Notes under the pieces: generated by a model
What the model was told of the DNA's origin: nothing
Databases searched by the model: none
What the model saw: only the letters and a program-made list of their open reading frames with translations
Assembly (NCBI GenBank): GCA_023411445.1
Contig: JAEYOT010000252.1
Span: 1-7,858 of the forward strand
Origin: Pseudomonadota bacterium
Lineage (GTDB): Bacteria; Myxococcota_A; Polyangia; Polyangiales; Polyangiaceae
DNA length: 7,858 nucleotides
Direction: 5' to 3'
Part shown: piece by piece, positions 1-7,100 of the stretch
Position numbering within the stretch: the first letter of the stretch is position 1
Layout: each line of letters opens with the position of its first letter
Program-made: the position numbers and the translations under genes

Positions 1-380
1 CCTGTATCGCGGGTGAGCTGAACCAGGTGATCCTCAACCTGATCGTCAACGCGGCCCACGCCATCGCGGACGTGGTCGCGGACTCCGGCCAGAAAGGCAC
101 GATCACGATCACCACCTGCCACGACGCCACCCACGCCGAGATCCGCGTGGCCGACACCGGCACCGGCATCCCCGAGTCTGCGCGCGCCAAGGTGTTCGAG
201 CCGTTCTTCACCACCAAAGAGGTGGGCAAGGGCACCGGTCAAGGGCTGGCGCTCGCCCACAACTGCATCGTCAAACGTCATCGCGGCACGATCTCCTTCG
301 ACACGGAGCTCGGCGCCGGCACCACCTTCATCCTTCGCCTACCACTGGTCGCCGCGGCCTCATCGCGTCTGCCGGGTTGA
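1..380 (+). CDS. Sensor histidine kinase, C-terminal ATP-binding end (5' truncated)
   Basis: Only the last ~126 codons of a histidine kinase are present; the frame is open to the left edge, so the real start lies outside the window and the GTG at 27 is internal. What remains is a nearly complete HATPase_c domain: an N box (NLIVNAAHAI, about 36-65), a G1 box (DTGTGIP, 153-173), an F box (FEPFFTTKE, 195-221) and a G2 box (GKGTGQG, 225-245), ending in the usual beta strand TTFILRLPL. This domain binds ATP and phosphorylates the histidine of the missing dimerisation domain. The sequence style resembles NtrB/ZraS-like and hybrid kinases of deltaproteobacteria (family knowledge). No receiver domain follows; the protein ends about 13 residues after the domain. 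The next gene begins 6 bases after the stop, so the two probably share a transcript and act as kinase and regulator. The sensor part and signal cannot be known from here. Confidence 0.95.
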   Translation, partial: CIAGELNQVILNLIVNAAHAIADVVADSGQKGTITITTCHDATHAEIRVADTGTGIPESARAKVFEPFFTTKEVGKGTGQGLALAHNCIVKRHRGTISFDTELGAGTTFILRLPLVAAASSRLPG

Positions 381-386
381 TTTGAC

Positions 387-1550
387 ATGGAAGCACCGAG
401 CCGCCCCCGCGTGATCTGCGTCGACGACGAGCCTCACATCGTGAGCGGCTTGGCGCTGCACCTGCGCCGCCGCTACGACGTCGAGATCGCTACCTCCGGA
501 CAAGCCGGCCTCGAGCTGCTCGAGCGAGTGCCCGAGGCAGCCGTCGTGCTCTCGGACATGCGCATGCCTCAGATGAGCGGCGCTGAGTTTCTGGCCAAGG
601 CCAGCGTGCTGCGTCCGCACACGACTCGTATGCTGCTCACTGGCTACGCCGAGATCGAGGCGGCCATCAAGGCCATCAACGAGGGGCAAATCTTCCGCTT
701 CTTGATCAAGCCGTGCCCTCCACCGGAGCTTTTGCGCGTGGTGGAGGCCGGAGCGCAGCTGCATCGCACCGTCGTCGCCGAGAAAGTGCTGCTGGAGCAG
801 ACGCTGCACGGCAGCATCAAGATGCTGTGCGAGGTGCTGGCCGTGACCAGCCCGGCCGCGTTCGGTCGCGCCGCTCGCGTCAAGCGCCTCGTCGGCGCCC
901 TGGCGGAGAAGCTGAACGAAACGGAGCGCTGGCAAATCGAGGTGGCGGCGATGCTGTCGCAGCTGAGCAGCATCAGCTTGCCGAACGAGACGGTAGAGAA
1001 GGTCTACTACGGCATGGATCTCAGCAGCGAGGAGCAGCGCATGGTGGCGCGAGCGCCGGACGTGACCCGGCAGCTGCTGGGGCACATCCCACGCCTTGAA
1101 GCCGTGCGCGAGATCCTGGCGCTATACCCGGAGCGCTTCCGCAAGATCCCGGACGGGGACGGCGCCGTCGAGCGGCGACGACTGCAGCGCAGCGCCCAGC
1201 TGCTGAAGGCGGCGCTGGAGCTGGACGCGCTGGAGGCGCGCGGGCTCAGCCCGAGCGACGCGCTGCTCTCTCTGAAGACGCGGGCAGACGAGATCGATCC
1301 GGAGGTCGTGCAGGCGCTGGTGGAGGTGTGCGGCGAGACCTTGCGGGACCAAGTCGTGCGAGAGGTCCCGCTCTCCGCGCTGAAGCCCGGGATGATCTTC
1401 GCCGCAGACGTGAAGCTGACGGCCGGCGCCCTGCTCGTCGCGCGAGGCTTCGAGGTCACGAGCAGCTTCTTGGAGCGCTTGCACAACTTCAGGCCAGGCT
1501 CCGTGCGCGAGCCGCTGAAGGTCATCGTGCGGGACGAGCCCCCGCGGTAG
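387..1550 (+). CDS. Response regulator: REC domain plus degenerate HD-GYP-like output domain
   Basis: This 387-residue protein starts at the ATG 6 bases after the upstream kinase stop; no clear Shine-Dalgarno is seen, which fits translational coupling. Residues about 8-125 form a receiver domain with acidic pair D13/D14, phospho-acceptor D57 (in LSDMRMP), T85 and K108 (in IKP). Residues about 135-330 align in pattern with HD-GYP phosphodiesterases of the RpfG type, and the C-terminal LKPGM...LLVARGFEVT stretch (about 345-370) is the tail common in that group. The catalytic residues are missing: the HD position reads S191-Q192 (AAMLSQL), the HPxxG position reads AP (223-224), and the HHExxxGxGYP region reads LYPERFRKIPDG. 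It is therefore unlikely to hydrolyse cyclic-di-GMP; a protein-binding or nucleotide-sensing role is inference. From memory, relatives with SQ in place of HD occur in Planctomycetes and deltaproteobacteria. The phosphodonor is probably the adjacent kinase. Location is cytoplasmic, with no signal peptide or membrane segment. Confidence 0.9.
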   Translation: MEAPSRPRVICVDDEPHIVSGLALHLRRRYDVEIATSGQAGLELLERVPEAAVVLSDMRMPQMSGAEFLAKASVLRPHTTRMLLTGYAEIEAAIKAINEGQIFRFLIKPCPPPELLRVVEAGAQLHRTVVAEKVLLEQTLHGSIKMLCEVLAVTSPAAFGRAARVKRLVGALAEKLNETERWQIEVAAMLSQLSSISLPNETVEKVYYGMDLSSEEQRMVARAPDVTRQLLGHIPRLEAVREILALYPERFRKIPDGDGAVERRRLQRSAQLLKAALELDALEARGLSPSDALLSLKTRADEIDPEVVQALVEVCGETLRDQVVREVPLSALKPGMIFAADVKLTAGALLVARGFEVTSSFLERLHNFRPGSVREPLKVIVRDEPPR

Positions 1551-1583
1551 CCACCCGCACGATGGTCCTTGCAGCGACGGACG

Positions 1584-3359
1584 TCACTCCTCGGCGGCGG
1601 TGGCCGGTGACTTCACGCGCAGCTGGATGAGCTGCTCTTGGATCTGCTGCGCGCGTGAGCCGTCCGCCACGTCCGAGTGACACGACGCCTTGCTGCCCTT
1701 GCCGGCGCCGACTGCGCTCTGCGTCTTCGACGCCAGGCGGTGTAGCTCCTCCGGCGGAAGCACGCCGCGCTTCTGCAAAATCTCTCGCTGCTCCGCCGTC
1801 AACGCTGGCGACTTCATCACGCGCTCGCGCGCGAAACCCTCGGCTTTGCCCGAGGTAAACTCGTTGATTTCCTTCGAGATACGGACCGAGCACCAGTCGT
1901 GCCCGCACATGGCGCAAAAGTCCGTGTCTACGTCGAGATCCTCATCGTGGAACGCGCGCGCGGTGTCCGCATCGAAGGCGAGCTCGAAGTGCTTCTCCCA
2001 GTTCAACGCGGCACGCGCCTTGGTGAGAGCGTCGTCCCAATCGCGACTGCCCGGGATGCCCAGCGCCACGTCCGCCGCGTGCGCGGCGATCTTGTAGGCG
2101 ATGCAGCCTTGCTTGACGTCGTCCTTCTTGGGCAGGCCGACGTGTTCCTTGGGCGTGACGTAGCAGAGCATGGACGCGCCGTGGTACGCCGCCGCGGTCG
2201 CGCCGATGCAGCTCGTGATGTGATCGTAGCCGGGGAACACGTCCGTCTCCAACGGCCCCAGCACGTAGAACGGCGCGCCGTGGCACACCGCGCGCTGTAG
2301 CTTCATGTTGTACTCGATCTGGTCGAACGGCACGTGGCCCGGCCCTTCGACCATGACCTGGCAGCCCTTGCGCCAAGCCTTCTCGGTCAGCTCGCCCAAC
2401 GTGTCGAGCTCGGCCAGCTGCGCCTGGTCCGTGGCGTCCGCCAGACCGCCCGGGCGCAGACCGTCGCCCAGCGAGAACGAGACGTCGTACTCACGCATGA
2501 TGTCGCAGATCTCGTCGAAATGCGTGTACATCGGGTTCTGCTTGCCGTGGACGAGCATCCACTTGGCGAGCAGCGAGCCGCCACGGCTCACGATGCCGAT
2601 CAGTCGCTTCTGAACGAACGGCAGGTGCTCACGCAGAACGCCCGCGTGGATGGTGAAGTAGTCCACGCCCTGCTTGGCTTGGTGCAGGAGGCCCTTCATG
2701 ATCTCGGACTCGGTCAGGTCCTCGATCTTGCGGCCGATGATCATCGAGTAGATCGGGACGGTGCCGATCGGCACCTTGGAGTTTCTCACGATCGCCTGCC
2801 GGCACTCGTCCAGATCTCCGCCCGTGGACAGGTCCATCACCGTGTCCGCGCCCCAGCGCACCGACCAGTGCAGCTTCTCCACTTCTTCTTGCGTGGAGGA
2901 GGACACCGGCGACGCGCCCATGTTGGCGTTGATCTTGGTCTTGGTGGCGCGTCCGATCGCCATCGCGTCGAGCCGGAAGCCGAGGTGCACCTTGTTGGCC
3001 GGGATGATCAAGCGCCCGGATGCGACCTCGGCCCGCACCTGCTCGGCGCTCAAGTGCGGCTCACGCTCCGCGACACGCTTCATCTCCGGCGTCACGTGCC
3101 CGAGCCGTGCGTGCTCGAGCTGGGTCACCGGCGTGAAGCCGGCGGGCGCCTCTGCCAACGGGCCGGAGCGCTTCCAGCCCGGCGGCAGGAAGTCCCAAGC
3201 GGTCAGCGGGCTAGGCGCCGGCATGCCAGGCGTGTCGGGCGAGGAGAAGCTGAGCGCTTCGCCGATGCGGGCGGCGTTGGCGAAAGAGCCCGGATTGGTG
3301 CCCTCCCGAGCGGTGGAGGGGTTGGCGGCGCCACGCAGGGGGAGTGTTCTCTGTGCCAT
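1584..3359 (-). CDS. thiC: Phosphomethylpyrimidine synthase ThiC (radical SAM)
   Basis: ThiC converts 5-aminoimidazole ribotide to HMP phosphate, the pyrimidine half of thiamine, using S-adenosylmethionine and a [4Fe-4S] cluster in the cytoplasm. At 591 residues it is of normal family length (Bacillus-like, shorter than the E. coli form). Visible signatures include LGHVTPEM (86-93), TKINANMG (141-148), [13 protein letters not shown] (170-182), EGPGHVP (338-344) and the C-terminal cluster motif CX2CX4C at C482, C485 and C490 (CAMCGHDWC). All appear intact, so the enzyme should be active. The ATG at 3359 is preceded by a purine-rich but weak ribosome site (AGAAAGAAG), and the start leaves the usual ~85-residue N-terminal lead. 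About the last 40 residues (after [11 protein letters not shown]) are a variable polar tail. A TPP riboswitch lies 54 bases upstream, independently confirming identity and predicting repression by thiamine pyrophosphate. The gene stands alone, convergent with the response regulator gene; no other thi gene is in view. Confidence 0.98.
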   Translation of the reverse strand: MAQRTLPLRGAANPSTAREGTNPGSFANAARIGEALSFSSPDTPGMPAPSPLTAWDFLPPGWKRSGPLAEAPAGFTPVTQLEHARLGHVTPEMKRVAEREPHLSAEQVRAEVASGRLIIPANKVHLGFRLDAMAIGRATKTKINANMGASPVSSSTQEEVEKLHWSVRWGADTVMDLSTGGDLDECRQAIVRNSKVPIGTVPIYSMIIGRKIEDLTESEIMKGLLHQAKQGVDYFTIHAGVLREHLPFVQKRLIGIVSRGGSLLAKWMLVHGKQNPMYTHFDEICDIMREYDVSFSLGDGLRPGGLADATDQAQLAELDTLGELTEKAWRKGCQVMVEGPGHVPFDQIEYNMKLQRAVCHGAPFYVLGPLETDVFPGYDHITSCIGATAAAYHGASMLCYVTPKEHVGLPKKDDVKQGCIAYKIAAHAADVALGIPGSRDWDDALTKARAALNWEKHFELAFDADTARAFHDEDLDVDTDFCAMCGHDWCSVRISKEINEFTSGKAEGFARERVMKSPALTAEQREILQKRGVLPPEELHRLASKTQSAVGAGKGSKASCHSDVADGSRAQQIQEQLIQLRVKSPATAAEE

Positions 3360-3412
3360 CAGCTTCTTTCTCTCGTTCGCGAGGGAAAACGCCGCCAGAG
3401 ATCTCGGCCGGG
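3360..3412 (-). promoter_or_regulatory. thiC expression platform and ribosome binding site
   Basis: This 53-base segment lies between the riboswitch aptamer and the thiC ATG. Read on the minus strand, it contains a small hairpin (CTCG-CGAA-CGAG, 3372-3383) followed by a purine-rich ribosome site (GAGAGAAAGAAG). A TCTC upstream (in GATCTCT) could pair with the GAGA next to the ribosome site. No stem followed by a run of U is visible, so control by hiding the ribosome site is more likely than transcription termination. This mechanism is inference; only the sequence elements are seen. Confidence 0.45.
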
Positions 3413-3497
3413 CGACGCTTCCCTACGCCGGTGCAAACCGGATCAGGTTCGACGGGTGCTTCTCAGCGGTCCGCAGGCGACCGCGCCCCGAGCGACG
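3413..3497 (-). promoter_or_regulatory. TPP riboswitch (THI element) upstream of thiC
   Basis: Read on the minus strand, the segment carries the conserved TPP aptamer blocks in order: CGGGG (P2), CGCTGAGA (the CUGAGA core), ACCCG (P2 return), GAACCTGATC, and CACCGGCGTAGGGA. The stems can be drawn by eye. P1 is CGTCGCT with AGCGTCG (one T-T mismatch). P3 is GCGGTC with GACCGC around a 7-base loop. P5 is CCGGT with ACCGG around TTGC. It closely parallels the E. coli thiM aptamer layout. It binds thiamine pyrophosphate and would lower thiC expression when the cofactor is plentiful. The variable P3 arm is short, with no extra P3a branch. Position and strand fit thiC exactly. Confidence 0.97.
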
Positions 3498-3503
3498 AGG
3501 CGC

Positions 3504-3512
3504 ACGCTAGCA
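3504..3512 (-). promoter_or_regulatory. Candidate extended -10 promoter element for thiC
   Basis: On the minus strand the sequence TGC-TAGCGT resembles an extended -10 element (TGn plus a hexamer related to TATAAT). Transcription starting about 7 bases downstream would begin near 3497, exactly at the 5' base of the riboswitch P1 stem, which is the main argument for it. At a 17-base spacing the -35 position is a run of C and does not match TTGACA, so the call is weak. Confidence 0.3.
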
Positions 3513-3520
3513 CAGGCCGG

Positions 3521-3569
3521 AGCGCCGGGGGGAGGAGCCTCGAGCCGGTACAGTTACGGGCCCGGCGCT
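3521..3569. repeat. 9-base perfect inverted repeat with 31-base spacer
   Basis: AGCGCCGGG at 3521-3529 is the exact reverse complement of CCCGGCGCT at 3561-3569. The arms are all but one G/C and would form a strong stem in RNA or a cruciform in DNA. It sits just upstream of the proposed thiC promoter on the minus strand and about 180 bases upstream of the small gene on the plus strand. There is no U tract on either side. It could be a terminator-like stem, an operator or chance in GC-rich DNA. Confidence 0.5.
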
Positions 3570-3736
3570 GCTCGGCCGCCTCCCGGGACGCCACGCTGAA
3601 CGCACACTCTGGCTTGCTGCGGCGCAGCCACAAGGACATCCTACGCGCGGGATCGCATCGCCAGTAGCGGCGGTGCTCGTTCGTGCCGCTGGCGCTTCAC
3701 GGCTGGTCGTGCCCAGGTCGTTTTGCGCTTCGGCCA

Positions 3737-3747
3737 GGAGGAGGAGA
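3737..3747 (+). promoter_or_regulatory. Strong Shine-Dalgarno sequence for the 3750 gene
   Basis: AGGAGGAGGAG ends 2 bases before the ATG at 3750, containing two overlapping near-perfect Shine-Dalgarno cores, the best spaced of which sits about 6-8 bases from the start codon. It decides the start of the small gene: the in-frame TTG at 3723 would place this site inside the coding region. None of the other genes here has a comparable site. Confidence 0.75.
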
Positions 3748-3749
3748 CG

Positions 3750-3989
3750 ATGTACCCGACCACGCGACAGTTGCTCGACGAAGCGGCGCCGATTCTAGAC
3801 AGCTCGCCCACCCACGACATGTACGCGCACGTGCTGGCCACGTCGATCGCCGGGCAGCTCAACGAGCGCGTGGATTTCGTCCACTATCAACCTCCGTCCG
3901 CGGAGGAGCTCGTGGCCGTGCTGGAGCGCGACGAGCGCTACACCATCCAGTACCGCGTAGGGGGATTACCGATCGTAGGGCGACGTTGA
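3750..3989 (+). CDS. Small hypothetical protein (79 aa)
   Basis: I do not recognise this protein. It is called as a gene because the ATG at 3750 directly follows an excellent Shine-Dalgarno sequence and the codons use G or C in the third position like the neighbouring genes. The product begins MYPTTRQLLDEAAPIL and is mostly polar and acidic in the middle (SAEELVAVLERDERY), ending in GGLPIVGRR. The pattern suggests an N-terminal helix, a second helix around residues 25-38, and a short alpha-beta end. There is no signal peptide, membrane segment, cysteine pair or known motif. Flanking genes are thiC (divergent) and the large kinase (same strand, 133 bases on). A hairpin begins at its stop codon, so it may be a single-gene transcript. 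It could be a lineage-specific small cytoplasmic protein; function is unknown. Confidence 0.65.
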   Translation: MYPTTRQLLDEAAPILDSSPTHDMYAHVLATSIAGQLNERVDFVHYQPPSAEELVAVLERDERYTIQYRVGGLPIVGRR

Positions 3990-4015
3990 GGGTCCTTTTC
4001 GAAGCTGGAGCCCTC
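3988..4015 (+). terminator. Candidate stem-loop at the stop of the small gene
   Basis: GAGGGTCC (3988-3995) can pair with GGAGCCCTC (4007-4015) using one G-U pair and one bulged A, with a loop of about 11 bases. It starts within the stop codon. No run of T follows (TGCGCC), so it is not a canonical intrinsic terminator; it may instead protect the 3' end or be incidental. Confidence 0.3.
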
Positions 4016-4063
4016 TGCGCCACTCAGCCCGGCGCTACAGCCGCGGGTTAGCGCCCACGTGTG

Positions 4064-4079
4064 GCGTTTTGGTAAACGC
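4064..4079. repeat. 6-base dyad GCGTTT-TGGT-AAACGC
   Basis: A perfect inverted repeat with a 4-base centre, lying 32 bases before the candidate -10 box of the large kinase gene, just upstream of the expected -35 position. Its AT-rich inner arms differ from the surrounding GC-rich DNA, and its size suits an operator half-site pair. No regulator is identified; assignment as an operator is inference. Confidence 0.3.
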
Positions 4080-4085
4080 GCCCCC

Positions 4086-4116
4086 CTGACGCACGGGGCG
4101 GCAGACCCTCTATACT
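4086..4116 (+). promoter_or_regulatory. Candidate promoter of the hybrid kinase gene
   Basis: TATACT at 4111-4116 matches the -10 consensus at five of six positions and stands out in this GC-rich DNA. A weak -35-like CTGACG lies at 4086-4091, 19 bases upstream, longer than the preferred 17. Transcription would begin near 4122-4124, at or beside the GTG at 4123, implying a leaderless or nearly leaderless message. The -10 box is seen; the start site is inferred. Confidence 0.5.
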
Positions 4117-4122
4117 GGCAAG

Positions 4123-7100
4123 GTGCCCTCCGGCATGAACCCACCACGGGACCAGGGCCCGGACCTCGCCGCCCAGTCGCCTGTTGCCGTCACGTTGCAG
4201 CAGAGCGAGGAACGCTTTCGGCTCTTGGTCGAGAGCGTGAAGGACTACGCCATCTTCTGGCTCGATCCCAAGGGGTACGTCGCTTCGTGGAATAGCGGCG
4301 CCGAGCGCATCAAGGGCTACGCCGCCCACGAGATCATCGGCCAGCATTTCTCGCTCTTCTATCCGGAGGAGGAGGTCACCGCCGGTAAGTGCGAGATGAA
4401 GCTCTTGGTAGCCGCCAAGCAGGGGCGCTACGAGGACGAGGGCTGGCGCGTGCGCAAGGACGGCTCGCGCTTCTGGGCCAACGTCGTCATCACCGCGTTA
4501 CGCGACGACAGTGGGGAGGTGATCGGTTTCGCCAAGGTCACGCGTGACCTGAGCGAGCGGCGCGCCGCCGAGCTGGAGCGGCTGCGCTTGGGAGAGAGTG
4601 CACGCGCGCGCGTCCACGCGCTCGCCGCGCTGTCGGAGAACCTAGCCGGGGCGCTCACGGTGGAGGACGTGGGGCGCGCCGCCGTGCAGCAAGGCATCGA
4701 CTTCGCACAAGCCAAGGTGGTCACGCTCTATCTGCTCAACGACCTGGGCATCTTGGAGCTGATCGCCGAGCGCGGCTGCGCCGTGGAGATGCTCGAGCAC
4801 ATCCGCCGCATCGGGCCGGACTCCGGCAACCCATTTTATGCCATCGGCGCGGGGGGACGCGGCGGCGTTTGGATTGAGTCGCGCCAGCAGTACGAGGAGA
4901 TCGCTCCGCAGCTGGCGCACCGGCAGGTTGACGGTCCGCGCGTGCAGGCCTTTTCCTGCATGCCGCTGATCGCGGAGGGCCGCACCATCGGCATGCTCGG
5001 GATCGGTTACCACGAGGCGCGCACGTTCTCGGACAACGAGCGCGAGTTCATCGGCACGTTCGCCAGGCAGTGCGCGCAGGCCTTGGCGCGCGCCCGCGCG
5101 ATCCAAGCAGAGCGGCGCTCCGCGCCGCTGGCCGAGCAGCTGCGCGCGTCGCTGGCGCCCACCGTGCACAGCATCGGCGACGCCGTGATCGCCACGGACT
5201 CCAGCGGCATGATCACGCTGATGAACGCGGTGGCCGAGTCGCTCACGGGCTACACCGAAGCCGAGGCCCTGGGCCGCCCGCTGCGGGACGTGTTCGACAT
5301 CGTCAACGAGGACACGGGCGAGCCCGTGGCCAGCCCGGTGACGCGCGTGCTGGAGACTGGCGGCGTGGTGGGGCTCGCCAACCACACCGTGCTGCTCGCG
5401 CGCGACGGCCGGCGCTTCCCGATCGACGACTGCGGCGCGCCGATCCGGGCCGGGAACGGGCCGATCGACGGCGTCGTCCTGGTCTTTCGCGACGTGACGG
5501 AGCGCAAGCGCGCCGAGGAGCGTCAGCACTTCCTGGCTGACGCGATGAGCATCCTGGGCCAGTCGCTGGACTACGAACGGACCGTGGCGCAAGTGGCGAC
5601 GCTGGCGGTGCCGACGCTGGCCGACTGGTGCGCGGTGGATCTGCTGGTGGATGGCGAAGCGACGCCCAAGCGCCTGGCAGTGGCGCACGGCGATCCGGAG
5701 AAGGTGGAGCTCGCCCGCAAGCTGTACACCGAGCATCCACCGCGCCCCGATGCCCCCAGCGGCGTCCCTGCGGTGCTGCGCACGGGCCGACCGGAGCTCT
5801 ACGCCGAGCTGCCCGAAGAGCTACTCAAGGACTTGACGGGCGACGAGCAGCTGCGCTTCGCGCGCTCGCTCGAGCTGCGCTCCGCCATGATCGTGCCCAT
5901 CACGGCCGGCGGGCGCGTGCTGGGCGCGTTGACGTTGGTGTCCGCGGAGTCCAAGCGGACCTACACGATGGCGGACCTGGCTTTCGCCCACGAGCTAGCG
6001 AGGCGCTGCGGCAGCGCCATCGACAACGCCCGCCTGTATCAGACGGCGCAGCAAGCCAGGCAGGCGGCGGACGTCGCGAACCGAGCCAAAGACGAGTTCT
6101 TAGCCGTGGTGAGCCACGAGCTGCGCACGCCGCTCAATGCCATCATGGGCTGGTCCAAGCTGCTCGCGCGCGGTGACTTCGACGATCGGCGCCGGCAGCT
6201 GGGGCTGGAAACGATCGAGCGCAACTCCGCGGCCATGGCGCAGCTCATCGAAGATCTGCTCGATATGTCGCGCGTGATCAGCGGCAAGATGCGGCTGGAG
6301 GCGCAGCCGACGGACGTCTCGGAGGTGGCGGACGCAGCCCTCGAATCGATTCGCCCAGCGGCAGCCAGCAAAGGCGTCGAGCTCGAGGCCGTGCTCGATC
6401 CGGAAGCACCGGCCATCGTCGCGGATCCGACGCGGCTGCAGCAAGTGGTGTGGAACCTGCTCAGCAACGCCGTCAAGTTCACACCGAAGGGCGGCCTGGT
6501 CCGAGTCCAGGTGCGGAGGCTGGACGGCGTGATGGAGATCGAGGTCAAAGACAGCGGACGCGGCATCGCGCCGGATTTCTTACCGCACATCTTCGACGCC
6601 TTCTCGCAGGATAACTCCGGCAACGCGCGCTCGCGGGCAGGGCTCGGGCTGGGCCTGGCCATCAGCAAGCAGCTCGTCGAGCTGCACGGGGGGCGCATCG
6701 TGGCCAGCAGCGACGGCGAAGGCCAAGGCGCCTCGTTCTTGGTGACGCTGCCGATCGAGCCCCGCTCGGAGCAGGCGCCCGAGTCGCTCGTGGAGCGGCG
6801 CGCGCTAGCTCCGGAGCAAGCCGCCCAGCTGCACGGCGCGCGCATCCTAGTCGTGGAGGACGACGACGACGCGCGCCACCTGCTCGTCACCATCTTGGAG
6901 CAGCAAGGCTGTCAGGTGCACGCGGTCTCCAACGTCGCCGCGGCCATGAGCAGCCTGGCCGAGCGCGTGCCCGACGTCGTCCTATCGGACGTCGCGATGC
7001 CGGGTGAAGACGGCTACTCGCTCATACAGCAGGTGCGTCGCTTGCCGCGCTCCCGCGGCGGGGACGTACCGGTCGCCGCCATCACGGCGTTCGCGCGACC

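Larger units (their letters stand above)
3498..3749. other. Noncoding region between thiC leader and small gene
   Basis: About 250 bases with no convincing gene; the short frames crossing it lack ribosome sites and recognisable protein features. It holds the candidate thiC promoter, a 9-base inverted repeat (3521-3569), and a smaller dyad AGCGGC...GCCGCT (3666-3671 and 3685-3690, 13-base loop) in what would be the leader of the small gene. A possible plus-strand -35-like TTGCTG (3614-3619) is followed at 17 bases by CATCCT, a poor -10. Divergent promoters must lie here if the small gene has its own transcript. Confidence 0.5.

Noticed and set aside
360..1085. Long minus-strand open frame (241 codons) across the response regulator gene
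   Set aside because: It lies opposite a gene with clear receiver motifs; its product is rich in Arg, His, Leu and Gln with no domain, typical of antisense frames in GC-rich DNA.
1551..1583. Bidirectional terminator between the convergent response regulator and thiC genes
   Set aside because: The 33-base gap shows no convincing stem and no T tract on either strand.
2334..3599. 421-codon plus-strand open frame opposite thiC
   Set aside because: It is antisense to an unmistakable thiC and its riboswitch. Composition (Arg, His, Val, Leu repeats) is that of a shadow frame, and it reads through the conserved aptamer.
3723..3749. TTG at 3723 as start of the small gene
   Set aside because: It would place the AGGAGGAGGAG ribosome site inside the coding region and lacks a site of its own; the ATG at 3750 is much better supported.
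4642..5736. 364-codon minus-strand open frame inside the hybrid kinase
   Set aside because: Opposite intact GAF and PAS domains; Arg/His/Leu-rich shadow with no recognisable domain or ribosome site.
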